This document shows positions 23,231 through 32,754 of a stretch of 53,032 nt of DNA, piece after piece. The notes under the pieces were generated by a model. It was not told where the DNA came from. It saw only the letters and a program-made list of their open reading frames with translations, and searched no databases. Position 1 is the first letter of the stretch. Each line of letters opens with the position of its first letter. Made by a program: the position numbers and the translations under genes. Source of the stretch: JALHTG01 sp964653695 (GTDB lineage Archaea > Thermoproteota > Bathyarchaeia > 40CM-2-53-6 > JALHTG01); assembly GCA_964653695.1 (NCBI GenBank), contig CAZZFQ010000003.1:1-53032 (forward strand). The letters run 5' to 3'.

Positions 23231-25921
23231 ATGAGTACAGGGCTCCGGGCTTGCAAACAGGATGCCTTAGCTGTACTTCTGTTATTCCTGTTGCTGGAGT
23301 CCCTGTTCACGGTTGAATCCCAATCGACGAAGGCTGCCTCAGCATCGCTGATTTCGCCTTCGAACGGCTGGGGTATCTTTGCTGGGACGGTTGGCGACGT
23401 AGAGGTAGTGATCGACTGTCCCGGGATAGCTGTGAGAATAGAGATCCCTCGCGAGTTCATGAAGGGGCGCAGAGAAAATGACACATCTTTTCTCTCATCT
23501 GACATATCGAATGACTATTATTACTACTCTCTTATTGACCAGTCCCTTCACTATTCCTACTCTCGTGATGCGCCAGGATACAAACCTGACTTTCCGCCTT
23601 ATGATCCAAACGCGCCCTTTATGGCTGAGATATGGAGTCGCGACTGGACCGGGTTCGTTGGGTTCAAGCCGCCCAAGCACGTGTGGATGAGGAACCTTGT
23701 GGCTCCAACTGTGGCAGGCAAGTATGAGTTTCTCATGTACGTTGCAGACAAGACCTACGAAGAAGCACCTCTGTTCCCAATCAATCCTACGCGAATTCTC
23801 CCAATCATGGTAAGCAAAGCGCCCTTCCCCGCATCTGTCAGCGGATTCATCGTCGATCCCTTGATTCAACCTCCAACCTCAATAAAGGCAAGGGGGATAG
23901 TCTACGCGCTCGACAAAGCTGGAGAAATCATAGCAAGATGCTTCGTCGACAATAACACAGGTTTCTTCAACATAACTGGACTCAGCGAAGGCGAGTGCAT
24001 CTTAGAGGCCTCGGCTGGCTACTGGGGAGAGACGGGCTATTCCTATGTGCCCACCCGATACCAAGAGTCCATTCGCCTCTTCAGAAACAGCAAGGTCACC
24101 TTGAACATAATGTTGAAGAGAGGATGCATGATAAAGGGAAAAATCAAGTACACCAAGCCAGATGGCTCCCCCATCTCATCTCTGAGTCACCCTGCTTTCG
24201 CAGGGATGTCTCATCCCTGGAGCAGCGGCCTAGAACGAATCGCTTCTCTGAACTACACAGTTCAAGCTCTCACAGACAGAGGAGAGGTAGTCGCATCCTG
24301 CACTGCGCAATCAACCGGCTTTAGTGAGGATCTCTTTGTCTTGACGAACAGGGCTGAGATAAGGCATGTCGCGTATCCTGCAGTGGGCACTGCATACTCC
24401 GGTTTCTTACCGGGTAAGTACGTTCTGAAGGCCTGGGTGTTCGGATATGTCCAGAAGACGTCACTTGTCCTTACAGTCACATCGTTCTCCACGGAGAACG
24501 TTGAGATACGACTAGTCACTGGAGGCACAGTCATAGGAACAATAGGCTTTTGTGACCCGAGAAGCCTCAAACCTGAAACACCCCGTATGGCGGAAAAGCT
24601 GAACTTCGGAACCTCGTCTGGAACCCTCTACGGCGGAAATGTCCTAGTTTCCGCCTACGACTCAAACGGGCAACTGGCAGCGCTAAGTCTGATCCGCGGG
24701 GCAATGCCTAATGGCACGACAGCTTACGCAGACCGCTCCTCAATCCGGTTCTGCTTGCTCGGATTCAGCGAATCACTCAACCGGACGTTCTCGGGCGTCT
24801 GGCAAAGGAGAGACTGCGGCATTCCATCTGGAACATACAGCATCAAGGTTCAGGTGAGAGGATACCTTCAAGCGGGCAGTTCCATAGCAACTGTATTCGA
24901 AGGATTGAACAGCACGGCCCATGTAGCGTTGACAAGGCAAGGTGCCATAAGTACTGTGGTGACGTCGTCGATCCCTCTGACTGAAGGATCTCAGAACGAA
25001 GTTCCTTGGGCCTTCCAGAGTCTAACTCCTCGCCCTCACCTCAGAGTATATGTATACGGATATGACGGCTCTGAGGCTGGATACGTCGAAACCAGAATTG
25101 GCCCAGGAAGCCCAACAACGCGTACCCCCTCCTTGAACTTCACTGGAAGGAACTGCACAATACCAGAAATCGTCTTCCAAGGATACCTGCCAAGCTCGGT
25201 CACCGGAGGAACCTATGCTCTAAAGGTATTCACGTTCGGCTACATTCAGGGGAGAGACGCCAAGGTTACAATTTCTGATTCAACAGCCATACAGACTATG
25301 CTCCAAGTCCACCCAGGTGTCAATGTCAGTGGAACGGTATGGATTATGGCCGGCGGTTACCTTGCATCCGTTACTGAGGAAACGCAGGCGAGAGTCGAAG
25401 CGTATGGCTCCCGTGGAACCTTTGCAGCTGTAAACTTCTCATATCCTCACTCTGGAGCAGGCAGCTTCAACTTCACTCTGATAGGATTCCGAGGAGTGGG
25501 GCACTTCTTCTACGTCACTCCCAACGGTGATAGAATCAAAGACTATGGGCTGCCGCGAGGAACCTACACGTTCAAAGTGCACGACTTCGGTAGCGAATGG
25601 AGATACCACGTACGGCGTCAGCCCACACTAGATATTCTAACGTCACAATCAACCATGTATCTCATCGCCAATAGAATGAACAAGATCTCTGGGAAAGTCC
25701 TAGGAATGGTGCCTGAGGGGGCCTCGATTCCGCTTTCATGGGTGGCAGTCGCTGCTGGAAACGAATCCACCTTCTCGATCGATGGGAGATACACCCTGCA
25801 TGTTGAAGAGGGAACCTACGTGATCTCGTTTAAGCTGGCCGGGTACCTAGGCAGGCTGGTCAATTGTACGATAACGGGCAACCGGCAGATCGAGCTTGAC
25901 GTGACGCTCGATCCTTCTTAG
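23231..25921 (+). CDS. Large secreted repeat protein with carboxypeptidase-regulatory-like domains
   Basis: The 896-residue product has a signal segment (ALAVLLLFLLLESLFT). The first 200 residues form a unique aromatic-rich domain (DISNDYYYYSLIDQSLHYSY, MAEIWSRDWTGFVGF). From about 215 a series of CarboxypepD-regulatory or PEGA-like beta domains follows: ASVSGFIVDPLIQPPTSI and three related units containing GKYVLKAWVFGYVQ, GTYSIKVQVRGYLQ and GTYALKVFTFGYIQ. The last one is ISGKVLGMVPEGASIPLSWV. Many N-x-S/T sequons suggest heavy N-glycosylation. No C-terminal anchor is seen, so it may be released or held by other proteins. It lies directly upstream of the sugar-nucleotide cluster on the same strand. 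Confidence 0.72.
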   Translation: MSTGLRACKQDALAVLLLFLLLESLFTVESQSTKAASASLISPSNGWGIFAGTVGDVEVVIDCPGIAVRIEIPREFMKGRRENDTSFLSSDISNDYYYYSLIDQSLHYSYSRDAPGYKPDFPPYDPNAPFMAEIWSRDWTGFVGFKPPKHVWMRNLVAPTVAGKYEFLMYVADKTYEEAPLFPINPTRILPIMVSKAPFPASVSGFIVDPLIQPPTSIKARGIVYALDKAGEIIARCFVDNNTGFFNITGLSEGECILEASAGYWGETGYSYVPTRYQESIRLFRNSKVTLNIMLKRGCMIKGKIKYTKPDGSPISSLSHPAFAGMSHPWSSGLERIASLNYTVQALTDRGEVVASCTAQSTGFSEDLFVLTNRAEIRHVAYPAVGTAYSGFLPGKYVLKAWVFGYVQKTSLVLTVTSFSTENVEIRLVTGGTVIGTIGFCDPRSLKPETPRMAEKLNFGTSSGTLYGGNVLVSAYDSNGQLAALSLIRGAMPNGTTAYADRSSIRFCLLGFSESLNRTFSGVWQRRDCGIPSGTYSIKVQVRGYLQAGSSIATVFEGLNSTAHVALTRQGAISTVVTSSIPLTEGSQNEVPWAFQSLTPRPHLRVYVYGYDGSEAGYVETRIGPGSPTTRTPSLNFTGRNCTIPEIVFQGYLPSSVTGGTYALKVFTFGYIQGRDAKVTISDSTAIQTMLQVHPGVNVSGTVWIMAGGYLASVTEETQARVEAYGSRGTFAAVNFSYPHSGAGSFNFTLIGFRGVGHFFYVTPNGDRIKDYGLPRGTYTFKVHDFGSEWRYHVRRQPTLDILTSQSTMYLIANRMNKISGKVLGMVPEGASIPLSWVAVAAGNESTFSIDGRYTLHVEEGTYVISFKLAGYLGRLVNCTITGNRQIELDVTLDPS

Positions 25922-26097
25922 CCCCATAAAGCCCGAGCAGATTGAGAGGGCTCACATCAACCCCGCGAGGAGCACCAAAAAGCAAAAGGCCAACCGCCAG
26001 CCCAACGAGGCCTCTATCCATAGGTCAATCCCATCCTAGCAAGCATAATAAAGGGCTCGCCATTCAACACAGGTCAAAAGGCGAGGTGACAGGTTCA

Positions 26098-26634
26098 GTG
26101 AGCGCAAGGAGTCTAGATCTTAAAGGAGTAGGAACATGCGACTTGAGGATCACGCCCGACGAAAGAGGGTTCTTCGCAGAAGGTTTGAGGCAAGACTGGA
26201 AGGAATTCTTAAATGGTCAATGGATCGCTCAGGCCAATCTCTCTTACAGTTACCCGAATGTGGTTAGGGCATGGCATAGACACCTAAGAGGCCAAGTAGA
26301 CTATTTCTTGGTCTTGGAAGGCTCGATGAAGATCTGCGCTTATGATGACGATGTGAAATCAGCGACAAGAGGTCACCTAGTTGAGATTGTGGCAAGTGCG
26401 AATAGGCCTCAGGTTGTCCGGATACCGGGCGAGTACTGGCACGGAACCAAGACAGTCGGCTGCAAACCTTCTCTAACGGTCTATTTCGTCACAAGGCTCT
26501 ACGAATACGAGAACCCTGACGAAGATCGGAGGCCGTGGAACGATACGACAATAGTGCCGACTACGGTAAACGGTAGAGCGGATGACCCTCGCGTCGGAAA
26601 ACCTTGGGACTGGTTCTATCCAGTTCACAAGTAG
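26098..26634 (+). CDS. rmlC: RmlC-like dTDP-4-dehydrorhamnose 3,5-epimerase family (cupin)
   Basis: The product has 178 residues from GTG 26098, which has GAGGTGA 8 bases upstream and a TATA-like box at about 26044-26050; an open frame extends further upstream to 25942 but looks non-coding. The RmlC cupin is recognised by LRITPDERGFFAEGLRQDW, then VVRAWHRHLRGQVDYFLVLE and VVRIPGEYWHGTKTVG. The family epimerises 4-keto-6-deoxy sugars. The active-site segment reads RAWHRH instead of the bacterial RGLHxQ, as in the divergent archaeal branch, so the substrate may not be rhamnose. It is the first gene of a four-gene sugar-nucleotide operon; the next gene begins at the base after its stop. Confidence 0.8.
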   Translation: MSARSLDLKGVGTCDLRITPDERGFFAEGLRQDWKEFLNGQWIAQANLSYSYPNVVRAWHRHLRGQVDYFLVLEGSMKICAYDDDVKSATRGHLVEIVASANRPQVVRIPGEYWHGTKTVGCKPSLTVYFVTRLYEYENPDEDRRPWNDTTIVPTTVNGRADDPRVGKPWDWFYPVHK

Positions 26635-27663
26635 GTGGTTATCTTGAAGGTGCTTGTCACCGGAGGAGCGGGATACATAGGCTCAACCTTGATCCCTGTA
26701 TTGCTTGACAAGGGGTACAAGGTCGTGTGCCTCGACAGACTGTTCTTCGGAAAAGAATCTCTAGCCGAAGCATCAGAAAACTCAAACTTCGAGCTGCAAA
26801 AGGACGATGTCAGGTGGTTCGACCCGAGAATTTTGAAGGACGTGGACACTGTCGTCGACCTTGCGGCGCTATCCAATGACCCAAGTGGGGAACTTGATCC
26901 GGCAAAGACGCTCGACATAAACTATCTCGGAAGGGTCAGGGTCGCCAGATTGAGTAAGGAGTATGGCGTCAGACGGTACATCTTGGCATCTTCCTGTAGC
27001 GTCTATGGTTTTCAGACGGAGATGCTTACTGAAGAATCCGCAGTAAACCCACTAACAACTTACGCGAAGGCCAACGTCATGGCTGAAAAAGACATCCTCC
27101 CTCTCGGAGATTCAGAATTCACAGTCACGGCGGTGAGGCTGGCAACCGTGTACGGCCTCTCGAGGAGAATGAGGTTCGACCTAGCAGTGAATGGCATAGT
27201 TCTTGGACTATACAAGACGGGAAAGATACAGGTGATGAGAGACGGAAGTCAGTGGAGGCCTTTCATTCACGTCAAAGACGTAGCGGTAGCCCTCACAAAA
27301 TTTGTCGAGAACTCACCTGACGAAGTAAACCGTCAGGTCTTCAACACAGGATCAGACGATCAGAACTACCAGATATACCCACTCGCCGAACTAATCGGAA
27401 GAGCTGTCAGAGCGCCTTTTAAGATCGAATGGTACGGAACCCCAGACAAAAGATCGTATAGAGTCAGTTTCAGAAAGATTAAGGAGAAGTTGAACTTCAC
27501 GCCGAGACTTACGCCGAGTGAGGCGGCAGAGGAAATCTACAACGCTTTGAAAGATGGTGGAATAACAGATTCCATGAGGGCAAGAACCGTAGACTGGTAC
27601 AAACATCTTCTGGACGCGGAAGCTACAGTGAGAGAGGTTATGTTCAGAAACACAGTGCTGTGA
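26635..27663 (+). CDS. Extended SDR NAD-dependent epimerase/dehydratase, catalytic Lys replaced
   Basis: The 342-residue protein has a Rossmann motif VLVTGGAGYIGSTLIPVL (residues about 6-23), then SSCSVYG and RPFIHVKDVAVAL typical of extended short-chain dehydrogenases acting on nucleotide sugars. The start is GTG 26635, directly after the rmlC stop. The active-site motif reads TYAKAN, so the position of the usual YxxxK lysine holds asparagine. It occupies the place of rmlB in the operon, but the RmlB-specific TDEVYG is absent. It may be a 4-epimerase or reductase with a different sugar product, or catalytically altered. Confidence 0.83.
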   Translation: MVILKVLVTGGAGYIGSTLIPVLLDKGYKVVCLDRLFFGKESLAEASENSNFELQKDDVRWFDPRILKDVDTVVDLAALSNDPSGELDPAKTLDINYLGRVRVARLSKEYGVRRYILASSCSVYGFQTEMLTEESAVNPLTTYAKANVMAEKDILPLGDSEFTVTAVRLATVYGLSRRMRFDLAVNGIVLGLYKTGKIQVMRDGSQWRPFIHVKDVAVALTKFVENSPDEVNRQVFNTGSDDQNYQIYPLAELIGRAVRAPFKIEWYGTPDKRSYRVSFRKIKEKLNFTPRLTPSEAAEEIYNALKDGGITDSMRARTVDWYKHLLDAEATVREVMFRNTVL

Positions 27664-27675
27664 GGTCATAGTTGT

Positions 27676-28596
27676 ATGAGGGTGCTGGTCGTAGGAGGAG
27701 GAGGACAGCTAGGAACAAAGATAATAGAGGGAGGAAAAGGCCGCTTCGAGCTGTACGCCACCTACCAAACCAGAAAACCACCACTTGACAGTCCAGCCAT
27801 CTTTCAAGTCGACAAGACAAGCAGGGAGGGCCTGCTGACAGTCTTCAGGAAAGCAAAACCTGACGTTGCTGTTGATACAGCGGCACTTCACGATGTGGAT
27901 TACTGCGAAACTCACAAGGATGAAGCGTGGGAGGTGAATGTCCGAGGCACAAGGAATGTGGCGGAAGCATGCCAGAACCACGGCGCGAAGATGATTTTCA
28001 TATCAACCGACTATGTTTTCAACGGAAAGAAGGGAACCTACGTTGAAGATGACCAGCCAAATCCCATAAACTACTACGGACTGAGCAAACTGGAAGCGGA
28101 GAAGGCGGTGGCCAAAGTCTGCCGCAGTCACGTGATAGCAAGGCCATCCGTGATATACAGCTATGCATCCTCCAGTCAACGCGCTTCGTCCTCTGGGAAG
28201 CCACTCAACTTCGCAATGTGGCTGACGCAGAAACTGGCGTGCAACGAATCAGTGAAAGTCGTAATGGACCAGTACAGTTCTCCCACGCTTGCTGACAACT
28301 TGGCGGAAGCGGTATTGAGATTGGCTGAAAGCGATAGGACAGGAATATTTCATACAGCTGGCGGTACAAGGTTAAGTAGATTTGAGTTCGCATTGGAAAT
28401 TGCGCGAAAATTGGGATTCGACGAGAAGCTAGTCACACCCATAGAGACTAGTCAGCTGAAGCAGGTGGCGAAGAGACCGATGGACAGCTCGCTTAACGCT
28501 GGGAAAGTGAAAAAGCAGCTCGGCATAGAAATGTGGAAGATCGAAGATGCCTTGGAGTGGTTCAGGGAGCAGTTTCTGAAAGGTGCTCATGGATGA
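27676..28596 (+). CDS. rmlD: dTDP-4-dehydrorhamnose reductase (RmlD)
   Basis: This 306-residue SDR starts MRVLVVGGGGQLGTKI (NAD(P)-binding glycines), followed by DTAALHDVDYCE, FISTDYVFNGKKGTY and the catalytic YYGLSKLEAE, where Y-x-x-x-K is intact. These are hallmark RmlD segments. The enzyme reduces the 4-keto group in the last step of dTDP-rhamnose (or a related deoxy sugar). It lies 12 bases after the SDR gene, and its stop overlaps the rmlA start by four bases. Confidence 0.88.
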   Translation: MRVLVVGGGGQLGTKIIEGGKGRFELYATYQTRKPPLDSPAIFQVDKTSREGLLTVFRKAKPDVAVDTAALHDVDYCETHKDEAWEVNVRGTRNVAEACQNHGAKMIFISTDYVFNGKKGTYVEDDQPNPINYYGLSKLEAEKAVAKVCRSHVIARPSVIYSYASSSQRASSSGKPLNFAMWLTQKLACNESVKVVMDQYSSPTLADNLAEAVLRLAESDRTGIFHTAGGTRLSRFEFALEIARKLGFDEKLVTPIETSQLKQVAKRPMDSSLNAGKVKKQLGIEMWKIEDALEWFREQFLKGAHG

Positions 28597-29663
28597 AAGG
28601 CTTACTTCTTGCTGGCGGGCACGGCACTAGGCTACGACCCTTAACCTTCACTGGCAACAAACATATGCTACCGATAGGAAACAAGCCGATGATCCTGTAT
28701 GGCCTTGAAGACTTGATCAAGGCGGGCATAAATGAGATAGGCGTCGTATTGGGCCCGATCAACGAGGATATTAAGGGCTTTCTGGGAGACGGCGCGAGAT
28801 TCGGTGTGAATATCACATACATCGATCAACCTGAACCCAAGGGCCTGGCACACGCCATAGCCATGTCTGAAGGCTTTCTTCGAGACGAACCTTTTGCAAT
28901 GTACCTTGGAGATAACCTGCTTAAGCAGGGAGCAGAGCCTCTGGTAAAGACCTTCGAGAGAGGCGAGGCTGATTGTATCATCGCGGTCACCCAGGTCAAA
29001 GATCCCAGCAGATATGGCATCGTAGTTTTCAACCAGGAAAAAAAGATTGAAACACTTGTGGAGAAACCGAAGCAATCAATAAGCAACTGGGCGCTGATAG
29101 GAGTCTACGTCTTCAATAGCAAGATATTCGAAGCGATCAAGAGGATCAAACCGTCTTGGCGAGGGGAGCTTGAGATAACGGACGCGATACAGGTCCTATT
29201 GAAGAGCGGAGGAAGAATTGATGTGCAATTCGCTCAAGGATGGTGGAAGGATACCGGTAGACCTGAAGACCTTCTTGAGGCTAATCAGTTGGTACTGCAA
29301 GAGCTTCAGCCTCTCAATGAGGGAGCAATTGAGGAAGGTGCAATGTTGACCGGAATTGTTAGGATCGGTAAGCACACAAAGATCAATAAGAGAACAACGA
29401 TAAGGGGTCCAGTGGTCATAGGCGAGCACTGTCAAATTGGTCCGAACACGTATGTTGGCTCATATACCTCAATAGGTAATGGCTCTACGATTAGAAATGC
29501 CGAGCTTGAGAATTCAATATTGATGGAAGGCGCGCACATAGACTGCGGGAAACGGATAGTAGACAGTTTGATAGGGAGGAACGTGACGGTGATATGTGCA
29601 GAGAACAGTGTGCCCCGAGGTGTCAAGCTTGTTCTTGGGGACATGGCTCACGTGCAAGTATGA
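28593..29663 (+). CDS. rmlA: Glucose-1-phosphate thymidylyltransferase, long archaeal type (RmlA)
   Basis: The product has 356 residues from the ATG at 28593; an open frame reaches back to 28533 inside rmlD. The nucleotidyl-transfer motif is LLLAGGHGTRLRPLTFTGNK, then HMLPIGNKPMI and YLGDNLL. After about residue 240 a left-handed beta-helix follows (GTIRGPVVIG-type hexapeptides: TTIRGPVVIGEHCQIG, TSIGNGSTIR), as in the long archaeal RmlA/GlmU-like enzymes. It makes dTDP-glucose (or a related NDP-sugar) from sugar-1-phosphate. It is the last gene of the sugar-nucleotide operon. Confidence 0.88.
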   Translation: MKGLLLAGGHGTRLRPLTFTGNKHMLPIGNKPMILYGLEDLIKAGINEIGVVLGPINEDIKGFLGDGARFGVNITYIDQPEPKGLAHAIAMSEGFLRDEPFAMYLGDNLLKQGAEPLVKTFERGEADCIIAVTQVKDPSRYGIVVFNQEKKIETLVEKPKQSISNWALIGVYVFNSKIFEAIKRIKPSWRGELEITDAIQVLLKSGGRIDVQFAQGWWKDTGRPEDLLEANQLVLQELQPLNEGAIEEGAMLTGIVRIGKHTKINKRTTIRGPVVIGEHCQIGPNTYVGSYTSIGNGSTIRNAELENSILMEGAHIDCGKRIVDSLIGRNVTVICAENSVPRGVKLVLGDMAHVQV

Positions 29664-29728
29664 GAGTGAGTCAACACACATCATGCAGCAAATTATATTG
29701 TTCACCTAGAGCAGCGGTCCCTTGCTTC

Positions 29729-30796
29729 CTAAGTGATTTCTGCATTCTCAAGGAACCGGCGGAGTTGACTATGCTCAAAAAGAATGTCGAGTATGCGTCT
29801 CAAACGTTGGTGCTGAGCTGGCTGATGCCTACAGAGTCGTGGATACATTCTGGCTAGTACCTCACCTTCACCCACCGTTCTGTTTGCCTGAATCCAGACT
29901 CGTCGAGTGTAGGTGTCTCTGAAATTCAGTACATTCCACAGCATCGCGTTTACTACCGCAACGCTCTTCTTCGGTTCAAGTATCGCAAAGCCACCAGCTG
30001 CCAAGAAGCTAAACAGCAAACACCGTCCGAGAGCCCACCCAAGTGAAGGCCCACAATTCTTGAGTATCGACCTTAGAAAGTTCCTGTGGCAGTAGTACAG
30101 CTTCCTCTCATCTATAGTCTTGCTGTGAGCAGTGCCTGAGAAGTAATGGGCTACTCTTGCCTCGGGAGCGAACCTCACCTTATAGCCAAGGAGTCTGAGC
30201 CTCCACGAAAAGTCCGCATCCTCGACGTACATAAAGAACTTGCCGTCAAAGCGCCCCATCTTCTGAAACATCTTCCGGTTTATCAGTGCAGCGCCACCGC
30301 AAAAGGCAAAGGGTTCAAAGTCAGAATCGTATTGGCCTCGGTCCTGCACTTCTTTGCCGATATCAACGAATCCCCTCCAAAACGGAATTCCCATTCCGCC
30401 AACGGAATCCAAGTGTGAATGGTCGTCCATGGAAACCATCTTACAAGCAACAGCAATGGTTTTGGGATCTCTAGTTGCGACATCCACTAGCCGGCTGATC
30501 CATTGATTGTCTAAGACCTCCGTATCGGTATTTAGTAGCACGACAAAGTCGGCCTCAACTTTGTCTATGGCTCTGTTGTAAGCCTCTGGAAAGCCTAAAT
30601 TTCTCTCATAAGCGATGATCTTGACCGATGGAAAGCTTCCTCTAACATACTCAATCGACCCGTCTTGACTTCCATTATCGACCAAATAGACCTCTAGATT
30701 AGGGTAGTCGCTCTTGGCTACGCTCGAGAAGCAACGGAGAAGCCATATTCGCCCATTGTGGTTGATTACAATGACTGCGACCTTTGGCTTTTTCAA
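29729..30796 (-). CDS. Family 2 glycosyltransferase (rhamnosyltransferase-like)
   Basis: The 355-residue GT2 enzyme has the GT-A fold motifs VAVIVINHNGRIWLLRC, YLVDNGSQDGS, FVVLLNTDTEV (D-x-D), GGAALINRKMF and MYVEDADFSWRL. These match the WcaA/RfbF-like group that adds rhamnose or a similar deoxy sugar. It is convergent with rmlA, whose product pathway may supply its donor. Hydrophobic residues near 265-290 may give membrane association. Confidence 0.88.
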   Translation of the reverse strand: MKKPKVAVIVINHNGRIWLLRCFSSVAKSDYPNLEVYLVDNGSQDGSIEYVRGSFPSVKIIAYERNLGFPEAYNRAIDKVEADFVVLLNTDTEVLDNQWISRLVDVATRDPKTIAVACKMVSMDDHSHLDSVGGMGIPFWRGFVDIGKEVQDRGQYDSDFEPFAFCGGAALINRKMFQKMGRFDGKFFMYVEDADFSWRLRLLGYKVRFAPEARVAHYFSGTAHSKTIDERKLYYCHRNFLRSILKNCGPSLGWALGRCLLFSFLAAGGFAILEPKKSVAVVNAMLWNVLNFRDTYTRRVWIQANRTVGEGEVLARMYPRLCRHQPAQHQRLRRILDILFEHSQLRRFLENAEIT

Positions 30797-31158
30797 TTGA
30801 ACCGATCTCTGACCATTTCATATGTTGACTAGGCAGAGATGTGAGGCCTTTTCAGCGAAGTTTGCGCAACCTGCGTCGCGTTTACAAGAACTGAAGACGC
30901 GCATTATTAAACTATCGGGAAAGTTTATTGGAAACAAGTGGACGACACAGAAGGTGTCTCGTGAAATGATCACGACAAGCAGAACGCCAGAATTGTGGTA
31001 GAAGGAAACGTTAAGAGGAATCTCTGTGGAGACATGAGATCTACGACCCGAATATTGGAAGGTAGCTCGTGTGAAGAGAGTTTATCAGAAACCTTACCTG
31101 CAAGGAATCTGAACCCAGGTAGGTTCAAATCAGAGATTCAGTTAGATGTGAGAACTGC
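30797..31158. other. Intergenic region before ABC exporter
   Basis: A TATA-like TTTATTGG lies near 30927. The exporter start at 31159 is over 200 bases away, so another promoter closer to the gene is likely but not obvious. A 61-codon open frame at 30995 has no coding character that I trust. Confidence 0.35.
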
Positions 31159-31914
31159 ATGTTTGAATATCGGGACATGATCTGGATCCTCGTCAAGAAA
31201 GACTTCAAGATCAGATACAGAAACTCAGCTCTGGGATTCGTGTGGTCTCTGCTTAACCCGCTCTCAACTATGGTGATACTCACAGTAGTCTTCTCACTTC
31301 TACTCAGGTCAGACATCAAGAATTTTCCCATATTCCTCTTGGCAGCGCTTCTACCCTGGCGCTTCTTCCAAATAGGCACGATGCAGGCCACAGGAAGCAT
31401 TGTCGGCAATCCTTCCCTCATCAAGAAGATATACCTTCCTAGGCACATACTCGTTCTAGCGAACAATTTGGCAAGTTTTGTCTCTTTCCTTATGGAGTTC
31501 GCTTCTCTTGTGCCGATCATGATTGTTCTTGGAATGAACGTAACTCCCTATGCTCTTCTCCTCCCATTGGTCATGATCATCGAATTCATAATGGTCCTAG
31601 GAATATCCCTAAGTCTCGCAGCGCTCAATGTGTTCTACCGAGACTTCTACCAGATATGGGAGATAGTGCTCCAGCTGGGCTTCTTCCTCTCCCCGGTCTT
31701 CTATGATCCAAACATAATCCCGGAACGATATCGATTCTACTATTCTCTCAATCCCGTGACCAGAATAGTCGACTCCACAAGAAAGATTCTCTTCTACGAT
31801 GTTCCGCCGACGGCTTTCGATCTCGCTGTCCCGCTTCTCATCGGCCTCATGCTCTTTGCGATTGGATGCATCATATTTCGCAGACTGGAGCCGAAGTTCG
31901 CTGAGGTAGCCTAG
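31159..31914 (+). CDS. ABC-2 polysaccharide exporter permease (Wzm-like)
   Basis: The 251-residue protein has six hydrophobic segments and the family N-terminus: LVKKDFKIRYRNSALGFVWS, then LLNPLSTMVILTVVFS. In the Wzm family this cytosolic gate helix contacts the ATPase. The product should move undecaprenyl- or dolichol-linked glycans across the membrane. It lies two bases upstream of the ATPase gene, and the following GT4 gene completes a typical export operon. Confidence 0.88.
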   Translation: MFEYRDMIWILVKKDFKIRYRNSALGFVWSLLNPLSTMVILTVVFSLLLRSDIKNFPIFLLAALLPWRFFQIGTMQATGSIVGNPSLIKKIYLPRHILVLANNLASFVSFLMEFASLVPIMIVLGMNVTPYALLLPLVMIIEFIMVLGISLSLAALNVFYRDFYQIWEIVLQLGFFLSPVFYDPNIIPERYRFYYSLNPVTRIVDSTRKILFYDVPPTAFDLAVPLLIGLMLFAIGCIIFRRLEPKFAEVA

Positions 31915-31916
31915 CG

Positions 31917-32705
31917 TTGAGCGTTATAGAAGTGGAAGATGTTTGGAAGAGATTCCTAATTCCTCACGAAAGAAGAACCACAGTGCTAGAAACCATAGCC
32001 GGTGCCTTGGCCCTCTTCGGCGGGAGAAGATCGACATTCGAAGAGTTTTGGGCATTGAGAAACATCACTTTCAATGTGACTAAAGGAAGATCGATAGGCA
32101 TCATAGGTGAAAATGGTAGCGGAAAAACAACCCTTCTTCGTCTGATAGCTCGAGTCATGACGCCAGACCAAGGAAGAATAGCCGTCACAGGGAGAATTGC
32201 GCCGATGCTAGAGCTAGGCTTAGGATTTCACCCAGAACTCACGGTCAAAGAGAACGTCGTCGTCTTCGGAGCCATCATGGGGCTACAGAGAGAGAAGCTA
32301 AGAAAGCAGATAGGATCAATCATCAAGTTCTCAGAACTGAAGAGGTTCGAAGACGCCCCATTGAAAACATTGTCATCCGGCATGCAGATGAGGCTCGCAT
32401 TCTCAGTCGCAGTCGAAACCGATGCAGACATAATCCTTGTAGACGAAGCCTTAGCAGTAGGTGACATGGAATTTCGAAGGAAATGCTTGAGCAAATTCAA
32501 AGAGTTCAAAAACGAAGGAAGAACGATAGCCCTAGTCTCTCATGACTTGAACCTAGTCACTGAATTCTGCGAAGACGCGCTCCTCCTCTCTCAGGGGGAA
32601 CTCGTGGCCAAGGGAAACGCAAGCCATGTTGTTCAAGAATACATAAACGAGACCGAGTCTCAATCAGCCTCCGCTCCAACCGTCAATCAGGTGATCGACA
32701 GCTGA
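31917..32705 (+). CDS. ABC polysaccharide exporter ATPase (Wzt-like)
   Basis: The 262-residue ATPase has Walker A IIGENGSGKTT (64-72), signature LKTLSSGMQMRLAF, Walker B IILVDEALAVGD and an H-loop LVSHD. The N-terminal extension VIEVEDVWKRFLIPHERR is typical of TagH/Wzt/KpsT exporters. It starts at TTG 31917, immediately after the permease. There is no long carbohydrate-binding C-terminal domain, so export is likely not gated by a chain-end cap. Confidence 0.9.
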   Translation: MSVIEVEDVWKRFLIPHERRTTVLETIAGALALFGGRRSTFEEFWALRNITFNVTKGRSIGIIGENGSGKTTLLRLIARVMTPDQGRIAVTGRIAPMLELGLGFHPELTVKENVVVFGAIMGLQREKLRKQIGSIIKFSELKRFEDAPLKTLSSGMQMRLAFSVAVETDADIILVDEALAVGDMEFRRKCLSKFKEFKNEGRTIALVSHDLNLVTEFCEDALLLSQGELVAKGNASHVVQEYINETESQSASAPTVNQVIDS

Positions 32706-32754
32706 GATAGTTCTATTTCCGTTCCCTTTGATATGGCAACTCTTACCTACATCT

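Noticed and set aside
25942..26097. 52-codon upstream extension of the rmlC frame
   Set aside because: It is rich in Pro, Ser and Arg without homology to the cupin. A TATA-like box and GAGGTGA site support GTG 26098.
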